A stretch of DNA of 22,243 bases from an uncultured Spartobacteria bacterium (lineage in GTDB: Bacteria > Verrucomicrobiota > Verrucomicrobiia > Chthoniobacterales > UBA6821). A program made the translations under genes and the position numbers. How positions within the stretch are numbered: position 1 is the stretch's first letter; each line of letters starts with the position of its first letter. The notes beneath the pieces were generated by a model. That model saw only the letters and a list, made by a program, of their open reading frames with translations, ran no database searches and was not told the origin of the DNA. Where the stretch lies: positions 1 to 22,243 of the forward strand of contig CAIKYN010000185.1 in NCBI GenBank assembly GCA_903831635.1. Reading direction: 5' to 3'. Positions 7,007 to 15,556 of this stretch are shown here, in pieces.

Positions 7007-10000
7007 TGCGTTAAAATGCGAATATCTTTGATATTTCCATGGGTTTGCTTGGGACGATTCGGTCCTTGGAAAAGAGTGCTCGCTTGCCTTGACGAGTATT
7101 CACGCTCGCCCCAGATAGTCCAGATGAGCGAAGAATCGGCTTGTTCAAGATAACGATTCAAGAGATCGCCGTTAATGAAGAAGAATGACTGATGATTATT
7201 AAAATCTTTGCAGTGGTCAGAAATGTTCAATGATGCTCGTTCACCGTTCTTAGTGAATAAGTCGAACTCTTGAGGGCGATTAACTAGATGGAGGGCATCT
7301 GCTATTTCTCTGGCAAGCGTAACTGCATGCCCCGCATCACTAGCCGAGGTTTGATATCCCTCCCATCCGAAGTCGCAGACGGGAATTAGTGTCTGAAATC
7401 TTGTCAAATCCCGTTCGATTTCATCGGCTTCGAACGGAATCGCTCGAGCCTCGATCCTTTCGATTTCAGCGTCCGCAAGCCCCCCCTCATCTATAGTGCA
7501 ATCACTGTCGAATAGTTTTCGCTTAAGAAATTCCATTTGGGAGTGAGTCAACGGTTGGTCGTCGAGAAACAACTCCTGTCGCGTTTTCCGAACTTTTACG
7601 GTCCGTTCATTCTCGATGAATGAGAACTCGGTTGGGCCATTGACCGGATAGGTAGCGCACCAAGGGATTTCCCCTTCGAATGTGTATATGACAGATGGCT
7701 TCTCGGGTAGCCATCGGCCTCCCAGCTCTTGATCTGCCAATTTCTTGAGGAAGGCCTCCGAACTGGCATTCGCAATGATGAAGCTCCTAATAAAGCAGAA
7801 CGATCTTCGGCCTCTCTCTTCATCCTCCTGAACGACAAATCCGTCCAGTGCCACCCACGGACCCTCATGGTCTCCAATGCGGTGAACCCTGAGATAGGGA
7901 GCTATATCCGGTTGCTCCCCATTTGCAATCCAGTCAGCCATATCCATTTCTGGAGAGCCGAGGATGTCAGAATCAAAGAGACTAAATTTTAGTACTCGCT
8001 CAGGAAAGCTAGGATCAATATCAACATCCGAAGTTCGCTCACGCCCATAGGTGCGATCGATTACCCCCAGATCGTGCAGCAGTCCGGCCATTTCGAAGTA
8101 AGCGATCCACGAATACTTCTTTCCATATCGATCGGTCTTCTTCGGATCATTGGACGATCTACTCCAATTCTGATCACTTGCGATTCGGCTATCAATTTCG
8201 TCAAAGCTGCCTGAAAACCAGCCTAGCTGATCAATCCGCCACAAAATACGAGCTTTCGTATTCTTGTAACCTTCATGCTCATAGTCATAGTTCGCACGAT
8301 TTGGGGTCAACCGACCAAGGGTATAATTCTCGAAATCCATCCGGAATGGTGATGGCCCTGAAGCAGCCTCGGTCCCTTCCTCCGACCTCTCCTTCAACCC
8401 CCAATTTGACAAATCTGACATTGAGAAAGGTGCAGTCGATTTTGTGAGCTCTTCAACCGAAAAATGAGTGGGACTAAGCAGGTTGGCCAACTCAATTACC
8501 CGGGCCGCATACTCCCGAAGCAAGATGTGGGTGGTCGAGCAAGGAGCGTCCTCGGCAAAAATTGCGCCATACACCTCCCGAGCAAATCCTGGCAACTCTT
8601 CTGAAGCGAAAAACTCGCGTTCAACACCTGCACTGTGCGCCATAGCCACGCCATAGCTGGCAGCCATCATTCGCTCAGGAATATACGGATCATTAATTTC
8701 TAGTGAGTTAATCGCTTCTTCAAACAGAGCTGGCGGATCGCCGCGTCCAAACCAATAGATTGCCCGCGTAGCGACATCCCTGAGCTCGCGGTCGGTGCTA
8801 GTGAGATGCCACATCAACCACTGTAGCCGTAGTTGATCGGATTTGCTTCTACCGGATAGCCGCGATTTCCATGTCGTTTCCAAGGCGAGAATATCAGTAA
8901 AACGTTCGCTTCGGGTTTGGCGGATCCATTCAGTCCACGATAGATCTCTATCGCCTGCCGGGGAAATTGGCCGGAGAACCTTGTCAAGAAATTCGGCATT
9001 GAGCGGGTGTGATACCGCGGACCGGGTTGCGTAGAGACGTGAGTAGAACCCCGCACGTTCTGCTGCGTTCCCTTCAAACAGTTTCAGTAGAGCATCGATC
9101 GTCTCCCCGTCTAGGAACTCTGGAGCGAGCGCAGTCGCAAAACGGAGGGCACTGTTCTTGAAGGGTTCAGGAGCGACCTTCCATAGCTGCACTCCGGCCA
9201 TTTCACTCGGAGCGAGTGTCACTAGTGCACGAAATATATCGGAGGCCAATTCGTGGCTGTTCTCACCTCCAAATGAATCGATAACGCCCGACTCACTTAA
9301 CCATTCAAAAGATCTGTCCTGAGAGTTTTTGACAATCAGCGAACTTGCAATGATAAAGCCGCCGAGAGCATCGTAGGTAGGCGTGAGCTCGTACTCATAA
9401 GGCGAATCTCCTGGGTTGCGGAAGATGATGCCTTCTTGCGCGAGTAGATTAACAATGCTGCTTTCCCATGGTCTTGCGGCATCTCCCACTGCATCTCGAA
9501 AATTCTTTTCGTCAATTTCTCTAGATTGCTGCTCCCACAATAAAACCCCGAGCTTGTAGATCGCTACCCGGACCTCTTCTACAGAGTAAGAATGGCTCAG
9601 ATTCTGCAACTCGGAGATTCTTTTTGCAGAATGCTCGACATACTTCTTGAACAGTGGCGCGAGGGCTGCGGGAAAGTAGTCGATACTGACGGTTTTCTGG
9701 CGTTCGGGGTTGGTGACTTCGCAAAAGATTCGGAGGGTAAGCGGATGCTGAAGAAACTCGAGAGGGATCTCCGCCTCTCCAGGATCAATTTTAAAATACT
9801 CAAAGTATCTTCTGATGGCATGATCGGTGTCGGCCCCAAATCCTTCGCTCTCGATTCGCCTTATACCCTCTGGAAGAGCCATTACAGCAAAAGACTCTCG
9901 TGCATTTGTATTCGGCGGCATGCCCCAGATAGAGTGTTCGCGTTCGCGTTCTCCAGTGCGCAAGGTGCATGCAACGAGAACGTTTGGGTAGGCCTTTACG

Positions 10001-11280
10001 GTTTCAGCGAGCGAGGCGAGAGAATCCTTCCAATTCTTTGGATTCTCCGCTTCGTTCAATCCATCAATAACAAGCGGGAGGCGGCAACTCTTCCGCTTCG
10101 CCGCAGCGTCGAGTGCTGCGAGTAGCTGTTCAAAACTTTCGAGAGGCTTGCCATTGAGAGTGTAGCTCCGTGCAAGGTGATTGAGGTCCCCTCCACGTTG
10201 AAGCTTTCTTCCGTGGAGAAACACGCCAGAGATCCTTCCACTTTGTGGCGCGGTGATCGCTGCAGCAAGTTGGGTCTTTCCCCCACCAGCATCAGCCAAA
10301 ACAGCAACTAGTCCGACTCCCAAGAATTCCTCGACTTCATCGAGGAGGCTTTGAGCTATGCGCATGTCGTGTAACGCATTGGTCGCGTCCAGAGCGATCG
10401 GGACTGCAAGCTTGCGGAGATGTCTAGGCGTAGCTTTCACATCGTCACCGAGCAATGACTCGCGTTCGTTGAGCTGTTGTTGAATGATTTCGAGATCTCC
10501 TTCAGCCAGTGTCCCGTGAAAATGAAGGAGCGTCTCAGCGAAGGCCTCGCATGAGTGAACGAACTTCTGCACGAGCACCTGTAGGGCGGAGTCTGCGGAG
10601 GCAGCGAAGGCTGCAATTGTCTCACCGGCGTTTCGAATCCGCCTACCAGTGTCGATCAAGTGGTTCCACGATCCTGGTTCGCCAAGCATGCGCCTCAAGA
10701 TTCGTTCCAATTCGGTCTGTTGATGAACTGACTTGAACCATTTCTCTTTGATTGGCTGGACTGCTTCAAGGTGGCGTTGCGCGAGTTCCTCGGGAGACGC
10801 GACCAAGTCGCCGAAGTAGGTATTTCTCAGATGAATTCCAGGCCCGGCTAGGTAGGTATCAACCTCCTCTTCAGCCCAGAGATGCAATTCCATTTCAGTT
10901 TCCAATTCATTGAACCACTTTTGGTCAGCCTTGCTGAGCGTAAACGGAGTCCACAATACCCAGTCCGTGAGTTTTGGGAGGTGCGTCTTTGTCTTTTGCA
11001 GTGATTCCACGATTTTCTTCTTCCCTGAGGCAAATAGGTTGCCGGCATCAGTGCGATCGTAGACCTTGCACTGCCATCCCCACCATCGAAGGGGGGAACC
11101 GAGACTGGGGCATTCTCGGAAGAGTTTCAGGTGGAACTCGACGCCAGGCTGATTCCTTAGCGCGCGGAACTCGCCAAAGCTGCCGAAGTGAAGGCGCATT
11201 AATCCGCGGCAAAGATACTCGAAGTTTTGGCTTCGACTCCCCGCGAGTGCATCAAATTTTGTCCAATCTAGTGCCGGCAT
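7003..11280 (-). CDS. PD-(D/E)XK nuclease-STAND (NACHT-like) NTPase, Avs-like
   Basis: A large 1425-residue protein. Residues about 1-160 look like an Mrr/Cap4-type PD-(D/E)XK nuclease: a QNFE helix (18-21), GVEF with E48, and WQCK with Q70/K72. A linker is followed by a STAND NTPase core: Walker A ADAGGGKT (329-336), Walker B LVIDGLNE with D406 and E410, a sensor arginine in TLRTG (441), and a winged-helix LQHPLTL segment (about 510-516). After residue 550 there are helical, HEAT/TPR-like repeats (best seen about 690-940), then an unrecognised C-terminal region of some 450 residues. This layout matches antiviral STAND proteins, where the C-terminal part senses a phage protein and the N-terminal nuclease degrades DNA. 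That role is inferred. A TAG codon directly before the ATG fixes the start. It is the only gene in the operon not overlapping its upstream neighbour (29-nt gap). Confidence 0.82.
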   Translation of the reverse strand: MPALDWTKFDALAGSRSQNFEYLCRGLMRLHFGSFGEFRALRNQPGVEFHLKLFRECPSLGSPLRWWGWQCKVYDRTDAGNLFASGKKKIVESLQKTKTHLPKLTDWVLWTPFTLSKADQKWFNELETEMELHLWAEEEVDTYLAGPGIHLRNTYFGDLVASPEELAQRHLEAVQPIKEKWFKSVHQQTELERILRRMLGEPGSWNHLIDTGRRIRNAGETIAAFAASADSALQVLVQKFVHSCEAFAETLLHFHGTLAEGDLEIIQQQLNERESLLGDDVKATPRHLRKLAVPIALDATNALHDMRIAQSLLDEVEEFLGVGLVAVLADAGGGKTQLAAAITAPQSGRISGVFLHGRKLQRGGDLNHLARSYTLNGKPLESFEQLLAALDAAAKRKSCRLPLVIDGLNEAENPKNWKDSLASLAETVKAYPNVLVACTLRTGEREREHSIWGMPPNTNARESFAVMALPEGIRRIESEGFGADTDHAIRRYFEYFKIDPGEAEIPLEFLQHPLTLRIFCEVTNPERQKTVSIDYFPAALAPLFKKYVEHSAKRISELQNLSHSYSVEEVRVAIYKLGVLLWEQQSREIDEKNFRDAVGDAARPWESSIVNLLAQEGIIFRNPGDSPYEYELTPTYDALGGFIIASSLIVKNSQDRSFEWLSESGVIDSFGGENSHELASDIFRALVTLAPSEMAGVQLWKVAPEPFKNSALRFATALAPEFLDGETIDALLKLFEGNAAERAGFYSRLYATRSAVSHPLNAEFLDKVLRPISPAGDRDLSWTEWIRQTRSERFTDILALETTWKSRLSGRSKSDQLRLQWLMWHLTSTDRELRDVATRAIYWFGRGDPPALFEEAINSLEINDPYIPERMMAASYGVAMAHSAGVEREFFASEELPGFAREVYGAIFAEDAPCSTTHILLREYAARVIELANLLSPTHFSVEELTKSTAPFSMSDLSNWGLKERSEEGTEAASGPSPFRMDFENYTLGRLTPNRANYDYEHEGYKNTKARILWRIDQLGWFSGSFDEIDSRIASDQNWSRSSNDPKKTDRYGKKYSWIAYFEMAGLLHDLGVIDRTYGRERTSDVDIDPSFPERVLKFSLFDSDILGSPEMDMADWIANGEQPDIAPYLRVHRIGDHEGPWVALDGFVVQEDEERGRRSFCFIRSFIIANASSEAFLKKLADQELGGRWLPEKPSVIYTFEGEIPWCATYPVNGPTEFSFIENERTVKVRKTRQELFLDDQPLTHSQMEFLKRKLFDSDCTIDEGGLADAEIERIEARAIPFEADEIERDLTRFQTLIPVCDFGWEGYQTSASDAGHAVTLAREIADALHLVNRPQEFDLFTKNGERASLNISDHCKDFNNHQSFFFINGDLLNRYLEQADSSLIWTIWGEREYSSRQASTLFQGPNRPKQTHGNIKDIRILTQ

Positions 11281-11309
11281 CTAAGGGATCTTTTTTACAT
11301 TTCAGGTTT

Positions 11310-11690
11310 TTACTGCTCGTCTGGGTAGTGATGGGCGGAATACACCTCAACCTTTGCTCCCTTATTGATCATCAACTTGAAGAAAGCGGAAACGTCAGTC
11401 TCATCAGTCTCTAAAATTATCTTTTCGCCCTCCACTCGGATGTGAATATCGTAGAGAAAATGCTCAAGCTCCCCAGGGCTCAGAATGTAACAGTCCGCTT
11501 TTTTAAGAATCTCTAGGATTTCGCTTCCGAAATTCTCCCTATTTGTTCCAATATCTATCTTTCCGCTAAGCTCAACTGATAGTTTTTCAATAATCTCCTT
11601 GGTTTTATTGGCATCTTCCTCGGTTTTGAAGTGTCCAACCATTACAAGGTTCATCGAGTGTTCTGATCCGTATCCGTTCCAGATTTTCAT
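11310..11690 (-). CDS. Small conserved protein, DUF6375-like
   Basis: A 126-residue cytoplasmic protein with no signal peptide or membrane segment. The N terminus MKIWNGYGSEHSMNLVMVG resembles a small family I remember as DUF6375; this was not checked against a database. Two similar alpha/beta halves (about 12-60 and 65-120) suggest a ferredoxin-like fold. Its ATG overlaps the stop of the radical SAM gene (ATGA), so the two are translated together. A hand count of 11521-11640 gives about 39% G+C, far below hsdR (about 60% at 4501-4560), pointing to separate ancestry. It may be a partner or substrate of the adjacent radical SAM enzyme. No function is known to me. Confidence 0.8.
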   Translation of the reverse strand: MKIWNGYGSEHSMNLVMVGHFKTEEDANKTKEIIEKLSVELSGKIDIGTNRENFGSEILEILKKADCYILSPGELEHFLYDIHIRVEGEKIILETDETDVSAFFKLMINKGAKVEVYSAHHYPDEQ

Positions 11691-12637
11691 TGTATCGATA
11701 ATTGGTGACTTTCTTTAAGTTGTTCTAGGGCTGCGATGATACCGATCTGAGAAATTGTTACGCCAAACTGGTCATAGGACGTCCGCTTAAGTTTACCGGC
11801 TGCATCAATGTGGGCAAAGGCTGACAACCCCGTTTCGAATGGAAGTGGATTGCACGTTGGAAGACCATCGCTATTTCCCTCGCTGACCGATATGGGGACT
11901 GCTCCCGAGTAACCTTCAACCCAAGTGGTTAACATTCGCCGTGTGTGCTCGTCGATTCCGAGCCTGAATGCTGTAGCCTGCTCCGGTAGGAGTAGAAACT
12001 CGCGCGCATTCATTTTCGAGGCCAACTCAATTGCCGGGTCGAGATCCAAGATCGTTTCTGAATTGACCACAAAGTTGATTCCAAACGGCACAAGGCTGCT
12101 TAGGTTCTTAATTCTCCCAATGAGGTCGTCGAAGCTTCGACCTCGATTTGCTTCGTAGGTGGAGCCAACACCATCCATGCTGACTCGGACAAAATTAATA
12201 TTTCCCTCGATCCCTCGAAGGAGTTTGGGGGTCAGGCGGTGTGCGTGGGTGGTAAGCGTTACCGCAAGATTTGTGTCCTTGGTCGCGAATTCACAAACTT
12301 CCGTAAGCTTTGGATAGAGTGTTGGTTCTCCACCGCCAAAACCGATACCGATTGCCCCGTGTTCATCCAGATCCCGAAGCCACCCCTTCAGGTCCTCAAA
12401 GGGAAGATGAGCTTGGTGTTTTGGGGCATAGCAGTATTCGCAGGCGAGGTCGCATGCGTTGGTCAGAGCGATTGAGACTTGGCGAGGCGCTTGCGAGAAA
12501 TTTGCCGGAGACGGGCGGATTTCATCGATCAGCACGTTTGTGCCTGTTGCACGATTGAATAGATGAATGCCACCCGCTGTCGCTCGGACCTTAATCCTTC
12601 TCGCTTCAGAAGCTGAATTCTGGAACTTCGCACTCAT
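11687..12637 (-). CDS. Radical SAM enzyme (no SPASM cluster)
   Basis: A 316-residue radical SAM protein. The [4Fe-4S] cluster motif CxxxCxxC is at C62, C66 and C69 (CDLACEYCY), followed by the SAM-binding GGGEP at 101-105 and a SMDG segment at 153-156, in the style of peptide-modifying SPASM-type enzymes. The C-terminal part keeps AHIDAAGKLKRTS, as in SPASM relatives, but only one cysteine (C262) occurs after the core besides C115, so no auxiliary cluster can be formed in the usual way. It overlaps hsdS upstream and the DUF6375-like gene downstream, each by ATGA. The substrate is unknown. A peptide or protein in this operon, such as the DUF6375-like product, is a guess from context. Confidence 0.9.
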   Translation of the reverse strand: MSAKFQNSASEARRIKVRATAGGIHLFNRATGTNVLIDEIRPSPANFSQAPRQVSIALTNACDLACEYCYAPKHQAHLPFEDLKGWLRDLDEHGAIGIGFGGGEPTLYPKLTEVCEFATKDTNLAVTLTTHAHRLTPKLLRGIEGNINFVRVSMDGVGSTYEANRGRSFDDLIGRIKNLSSLVPFGINFVVNSETILDLDPAIELASKMNAREFLLLPEQATAFRLGIDEHTRRMLTTWVEGYSGAVPISVSEGNSDGLPTCNPLPFETGLSAFAHIDAAGKLKRTSYDQFGVTISQIGIIAALEQLKESHQLSIQ

Positions 12638-13947
12638 TTTCTAATGGGTAGCGCGCATTCGTGAACGCGGGTCTTCGCGGTCATCAGTTCGTGAAGGAGG
12701 GTTCGGAAGAGGTCTTGGAGGGCGTTTTGTCTCCGTTCGGCAGCGCTCAACTTCTGGTCAATCGTCGTGAACATTTCGATGATCGTGGTTTGCCTCTCCA
12801 GATCAGGATAGAACACCGGCAAGCGTTGCATCACGGCGTTGTTGAGGTTGGGCATGATTGCGCCCGCAGCGTGGGAATAGAGCCACTTCACGAGCCGATC
12901 CGTGGCAAAGTAGAGCGCCAAGAATCGATTATCGACGAACGGTTTGCTCGCACGAACAAGAAAGCAGCCTGTTCCGCAAAGCCACGTTTCCTCAGCTTCG
13001 GTGACCAAGCCTTGACGTCCAATCTCTCCCCGGCGGGCGAACAGTATGTCAAACTTCCGAAGGCGGTGTTTGCCAAGTCGCTGCGCCACTTGCTCGCTGA
13101 CGCGAGGAACGTTTTGGTGATTGATACGGTTTCCGGCGAGGTGAGTCGGGTTGACCACCGCGATGCCGTCTTCCTGATATTCGTGTTTGTGAAGCTGGCT
13201 ACCGAACGGGCCAGTTTGCAATGCACCATTTGGCTTTCCACACAGTTCTCCCAGCGTGATTGGTGACCAGCTTTCGGGGACGGGGCCGATTTCGGTTTGT
13301 TTCTGGGGTTCGTTGCGGAGGCCTTCGGTGAAGAGCTTCTGCATGAGGGCCTTTTTCAGCTCAGTCGTGATCTGAATGATCCGCTCCTGCTCATCAATCG
13401 CCCGCTGCACCGTCGAAAGGATATGCGCGATCTTCTTCTGCTCCGGGAGTGGGGGGAGTGCCATCGGTAACTCTGCGAGCTTCGACTGGGACAGATTTGG
13501 TATGGTCGTGATATTGCCACGTCCAAAATAGAGCTTCGCAATGTCAAAGGCATACCAGAGCCAAAAGACTCCATATTGCGGATCTACTTTCGCTCCATTT
13601 GACCGAAGTCGATGGAGATGATTTTGATAAAGACATTCTGTGATCTCATCGCTCCAAAGAGCTGTTCTTCCAATCGAGCCACCCTCACAAACAAGTAAAT
13701 CACCTTTGCAAAGTTCGAGCCGTTTTTGCTCGGCCTCGCTGAAGTGCATCTGATCCAGTTCCGTCAGGTCGAGGCGGTTCCAGAAGACGTTTTTCGTGCG
13801 GAGAAAAGGCCGTTGATGCTCGCCATCACGATTTTTACTGGACACCTGTTTGCCCTGCTGAATATCAAACACTGAATCAATACGGTCGACATCCCAATCA
13901 GAGGGGAATGTTCCAATCTCGGTCTCTTGGAACTCCGCGATTTTCAT
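12634..13947 (-). CDS. hsdS: Type I restriction enzyme, S (specificity) subunit
   Basis: A 437-residue DNA-recognition subunit. It has two half-repeats, each opening with an EIGxxPxxW motif (residues 10-18 and 219-227), holding a target-recognition domain (about 19-160 and 228-375), and closing with a conserved helical spacer. The central spacer PPLPEQKKIAHILS...LMQKLF lies at about 165-206 and the C-terminal one at about 380-425. Two different recognition domains imply an asymmetric bipartite site that cannot be predicted here. The ATG at 13947 is preferred because a strong GAGGAGG lies about 8 nt upstream and the ATG overlaps the microprotein stop (ATGA). A longer reading from a TTG at 14073 would add an acidic His/Asp/Gly-rich tail and is unlikely. 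Confidence 0.95.
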   Translation of the reverse strand: MKIAEFQETEIGTFPSDWDVDRIDSVFDIQQGKQVSSKNRDGEHQRPFLRTKNVFWNRLDLTELDQMHFSEAEQKRLELCKGDLLVCEGGSIGRTALWSDEITECLYQNHLHRLRSNGAKVDPQYGVFWLWYAFDIAKLYFGRGNITTIPNLSQSKLAELPMALPPLPEQKKIAHILSTVQRAIDEQERIIQITTELKKALMQKLFTEGLRNEPQKQTEIGPVPESWSPITLGELCGKPNGALQTGPFGSQLHKHEYQEDGIAVVNPTHLAGNRINHQNVPRVSEQVAQRLGKHRLRKFDILFARRGEIGRQGLVTEAEETWLCGTGCFLVRASKPFVDNRFLALYFATDRLVKWLYSHAAGAIMPNLNNAVMQRLPVFYPDLERQTTIIEMFTTIDQKLSAAERRQNALQDLFRTLLHELMTAKTRVHECALPIRK

Positions 13948-14051
13948 ACCCCGGTCCTCCTCTGCATCGTCATCTCCTCCATCACCATGGAGGCCATCGC
14001 CGCCGCCGTCATCATCGGCATCATCATGGTGATCTTCCTGATCATGCTCAT
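13944..14051 (-). CDS. Met-rich 35-residue microprotein between regulator gene and hsdS
   Basis: An ORF fitted exactly between its neighbours. Its ATG overlaps the stop of the DUF4062/HATPase gene (ATGA, 14051-14048), and its TGA overlaps the hsdS ATG (ATGA, 13947-13944). An AAGGAG Shine-Dalgarno lies 5 nt before the start. The product begins MSMIRKITMMMPMM and ends EEMTMQRRTGV. Twelve of 35 residues are Met. Residues 7-24 are uncharged and flanked by R5-K6 and E25-E26, so a short membrane-spanning or amphipathic helix is possible. The DNA is rich in GATG/ATG trinucleotide repeats, so the sequence may have grown by slippage. No homologue is known to me. It could alternatively be only a coupling spacer. 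Confidence 0.55.
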   Translation of the reverse strand: MSMIRKITMMMPMMTAAAMASMVMEEMTMQRRTGV

Positions 14052-15556
14052 GGCAGCTCCTTCTTGTTCCCAAGTGCTGTCAGCAGTTGGCGGCCTTTCG
14101 CTGTTAGTCGATACCGCTGTTTGCTACTGGTCGGTTTCTCGGGAATGGTCGGCTGGATGAATTCGTCAGCTAGGAGCGGCTTGAGGACTTGGTCCCGGAA
14201 CTTAGTTCTATTGGTCTTTCCCGAAAGCTCCATCAGATCCAGAAGACTGCTCTCTATCTGGCACTTATGAAGAATCTCGACTTGGTCCCGACTTGGTCCC
14301 GACTTGGTCCCAGCAATGCCTTCAGGGATCAAGTCCGAGGGTGAATTCGAAGCGATGGGGCGATACAGGGTTGCCACAAAGCCATCCGAGATGGAGAAGC
14401 TGGGCTCCGGGAGTCCGGCCTCACGGCAGAGGCGGATGATGTCGGTGGTCCCACTGCCGATCCGCTCGATGTATTCCGCAAGGTAGAGGGGCTCGGCGAA
14501 GGTGGGATTCGCCGGGACGGACCTGTGGATCTGGCGAAGCTGTTCCAAGGTCAGGGTGGTGGGCATCCTGCCGGGATTCCAGACTTCCAGCCGGTCAGCA
14601 AAGAGGGTGACCTGAACACTGCCGTTGCTGCTGTAGTCACGGTGGGCCACGGCATTGACGATAGCCTCGCGCACGGCATCGGGAGGGATTTCGTAATCGC
14701 GGGGTGCCTGGGTGCTTGTTTTCCGTGTTCCCACGGAGCGGTTGAGCTTGGAGAGGACGAAGTCAACCGCCTGATCAACCAGCTCAAAGGCGGTTCCCTT
14801 GTAGACCTGGTAGGAGGGGATGGGTTTGGTGACTTCGGTGCCGTGGAAATGAAGGCACTTCACCTCGGAGGGGAGGCAGAAGTGTTGAGGATCTTTCCCA
14901 AAGAGCAGGATGGCCGCATTGGTGGGCTGGCCTTTATCGAGGAGGTTTAGTCGAGTCAGCACCTCAGAGACCTCGGCTCCTACCGGCAGAGGAAAGCCGC
15001 GGGCCTTTCGAGCCAAGCGCACGAATCGGGCGACGTGCTCCGGGTCGATGTCGGTGAGCGTGGCATTCCGGGCGGCACGAGTATCCCATGGGGCATCGGT
15101 GATTTTGCCTGTGGCATCGAGGTAGTCGACGAGGCTCGCGTAGACCGCTGGAAGCAGATCGGCAGCGTCCTCAAAGCGACGGCGCACGAGCTGTCCGTCC
15201 GCCTCACGGATGAGGCTCTGCATTTTTGGATGCTTAGTCTCATCGGCAGCTCCTTTGACAAAAATCAGGCGGGGCTTGCCGAGTCGCGTAGCTTCGTTGA
15301 ACTCCAGATGCGTGGATGAGAGGCCGTGCCCGTTTTCCCTTCCGTAATCCTCTCCAAAGAGGCCGAGATAGAGGTCGCACTTGTCTACTTCATCCAGGTA
15401 GACGGCATCGGGTCGGCGGTCGGACGCCGGAATATCCCGCTCGAATAAAAAGGGCTCGAAAAAGCGTCTCAGCAGCGGGTCGCTGGAAAGGTATTCACCA
15501 AGAGCCTGGCGCTCTGCGGCGAATTCCTTCTGGACGCTGCTGATGAAGATTCTCAT
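14048..15556 (-). CDS. DUF4062 / HATPase_c_4 (RecG-like C-terminal) putative regulator
   Basis: A 502-residue protein. Residues 1-100 (MRIFISSVQKEF...) form a DUF4062 domain, a Rossmann-like module seen in signalling and defence proteins. Residues about 285-400 form a GHKL-type ATPase of the HATPase_c_4 kind: the N-box PPDAVREAIVNAVAHRDY has E298, N301 and H305, and GSG at 367-369 lies in ERIGSGTTDI. The C terminus (about 425-500) looks like a winged helix, so DNA binding is plausible. Proteins of this type often occur inside type I RM operons, where a regulatory role is presumed but unproven. It overlaps hsdM upstream (ATGA). A triple 11-bp tandem repeat encodes residues 416-426 between the ATPase and winged-helix regions. 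Confidence 0.87.
   Translation of the reverse strand: MRIFISSVQKEFAAERQALGEYLSSDPLLRRFFEPFLFERDIPASDRRPDAVYLDEVDKCDLYLGLFGEDYGRENGHGLSSTHLEFNEATRLGKPRLIFVKGAADETKHPKMQSLIREADGQLVRRRFEDAADLLPAVYASLVDYLDATGKITDAPWDTRAARNATLTDIDPEHVARFVRLARKARGFPLPVGAEVSEVLTRLNLLDKGQPTNAAILLFGKDPQHFCLPSEVKCLHFHGTEVTKPIPSYQVYKGTAFELVDQAVDFVLSKLNRSVGTRKTSTQAPRDYEIPPDAVREAIVNAVAHRDYSSNGSVQVTLFADRLEVWNPGRMPTTLTLEQLRQIHRSVPANPTFAEPLYLAEYIERIGSGTTDIIRLCREAGLPEPSFSISDGFVATLYRPIASNSPSDLIPEGIAGTKSGPSRDQVEILHKCQIESSLLDLMELSGKTNRTKFRDQVLKPLLADEFIQPTIPEKPTSSKQRYRLTAKGRQLLTALGNKKELP
14279..14311 (+). repeat. Three perfect tandem copies of an 11-bp unit inside a coding gene
   Basis: The unit GACTTGGTCCC is repeated without mismatch at 14279-14289, 14290-14300 and 14301-14311. 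On the minus strand it encodes GTKSGPSRDQV, each copy read in a different frame. Eleven is not a multiple of three, so gain or loss of one unit would shift the frame and remove the winged-helix C terminus. The three-copy state seen here keeps the gene open. Confidence 0.95.

Noticed and set aside
6149..7153. 334-residue + strand open frame across the hsdR/STAND junction
   Set aside because: Overlaps two well-supported minus-strand genes and has a low-complexity composition.
11687..12637. Prokaryotic viperin
   Set aside because: The cluster motif context (CDLACEYCY) and the C-terminal AHIDAAGK segment fit SPASM-type peptide enzymes better than viperins, and no nucleotide kinase-like partner is adjacent.
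13948..14073. N-terminal acidic His/Asp/Gly-rich extension of HsdS from a TTG
   Set aside because: The ATG at 13947 has a strong Shine-Dalgarno and the standard HsdS start. The extension is the out-of-frame reading of the ATG-rich microprotein region.
13927..14160. Hydrophobic + strand ORF opposite the microprotein
   Set aside because: It is the complement of the ATG-repeat tract and runs into the antisense of the regulator gene; no independent support.
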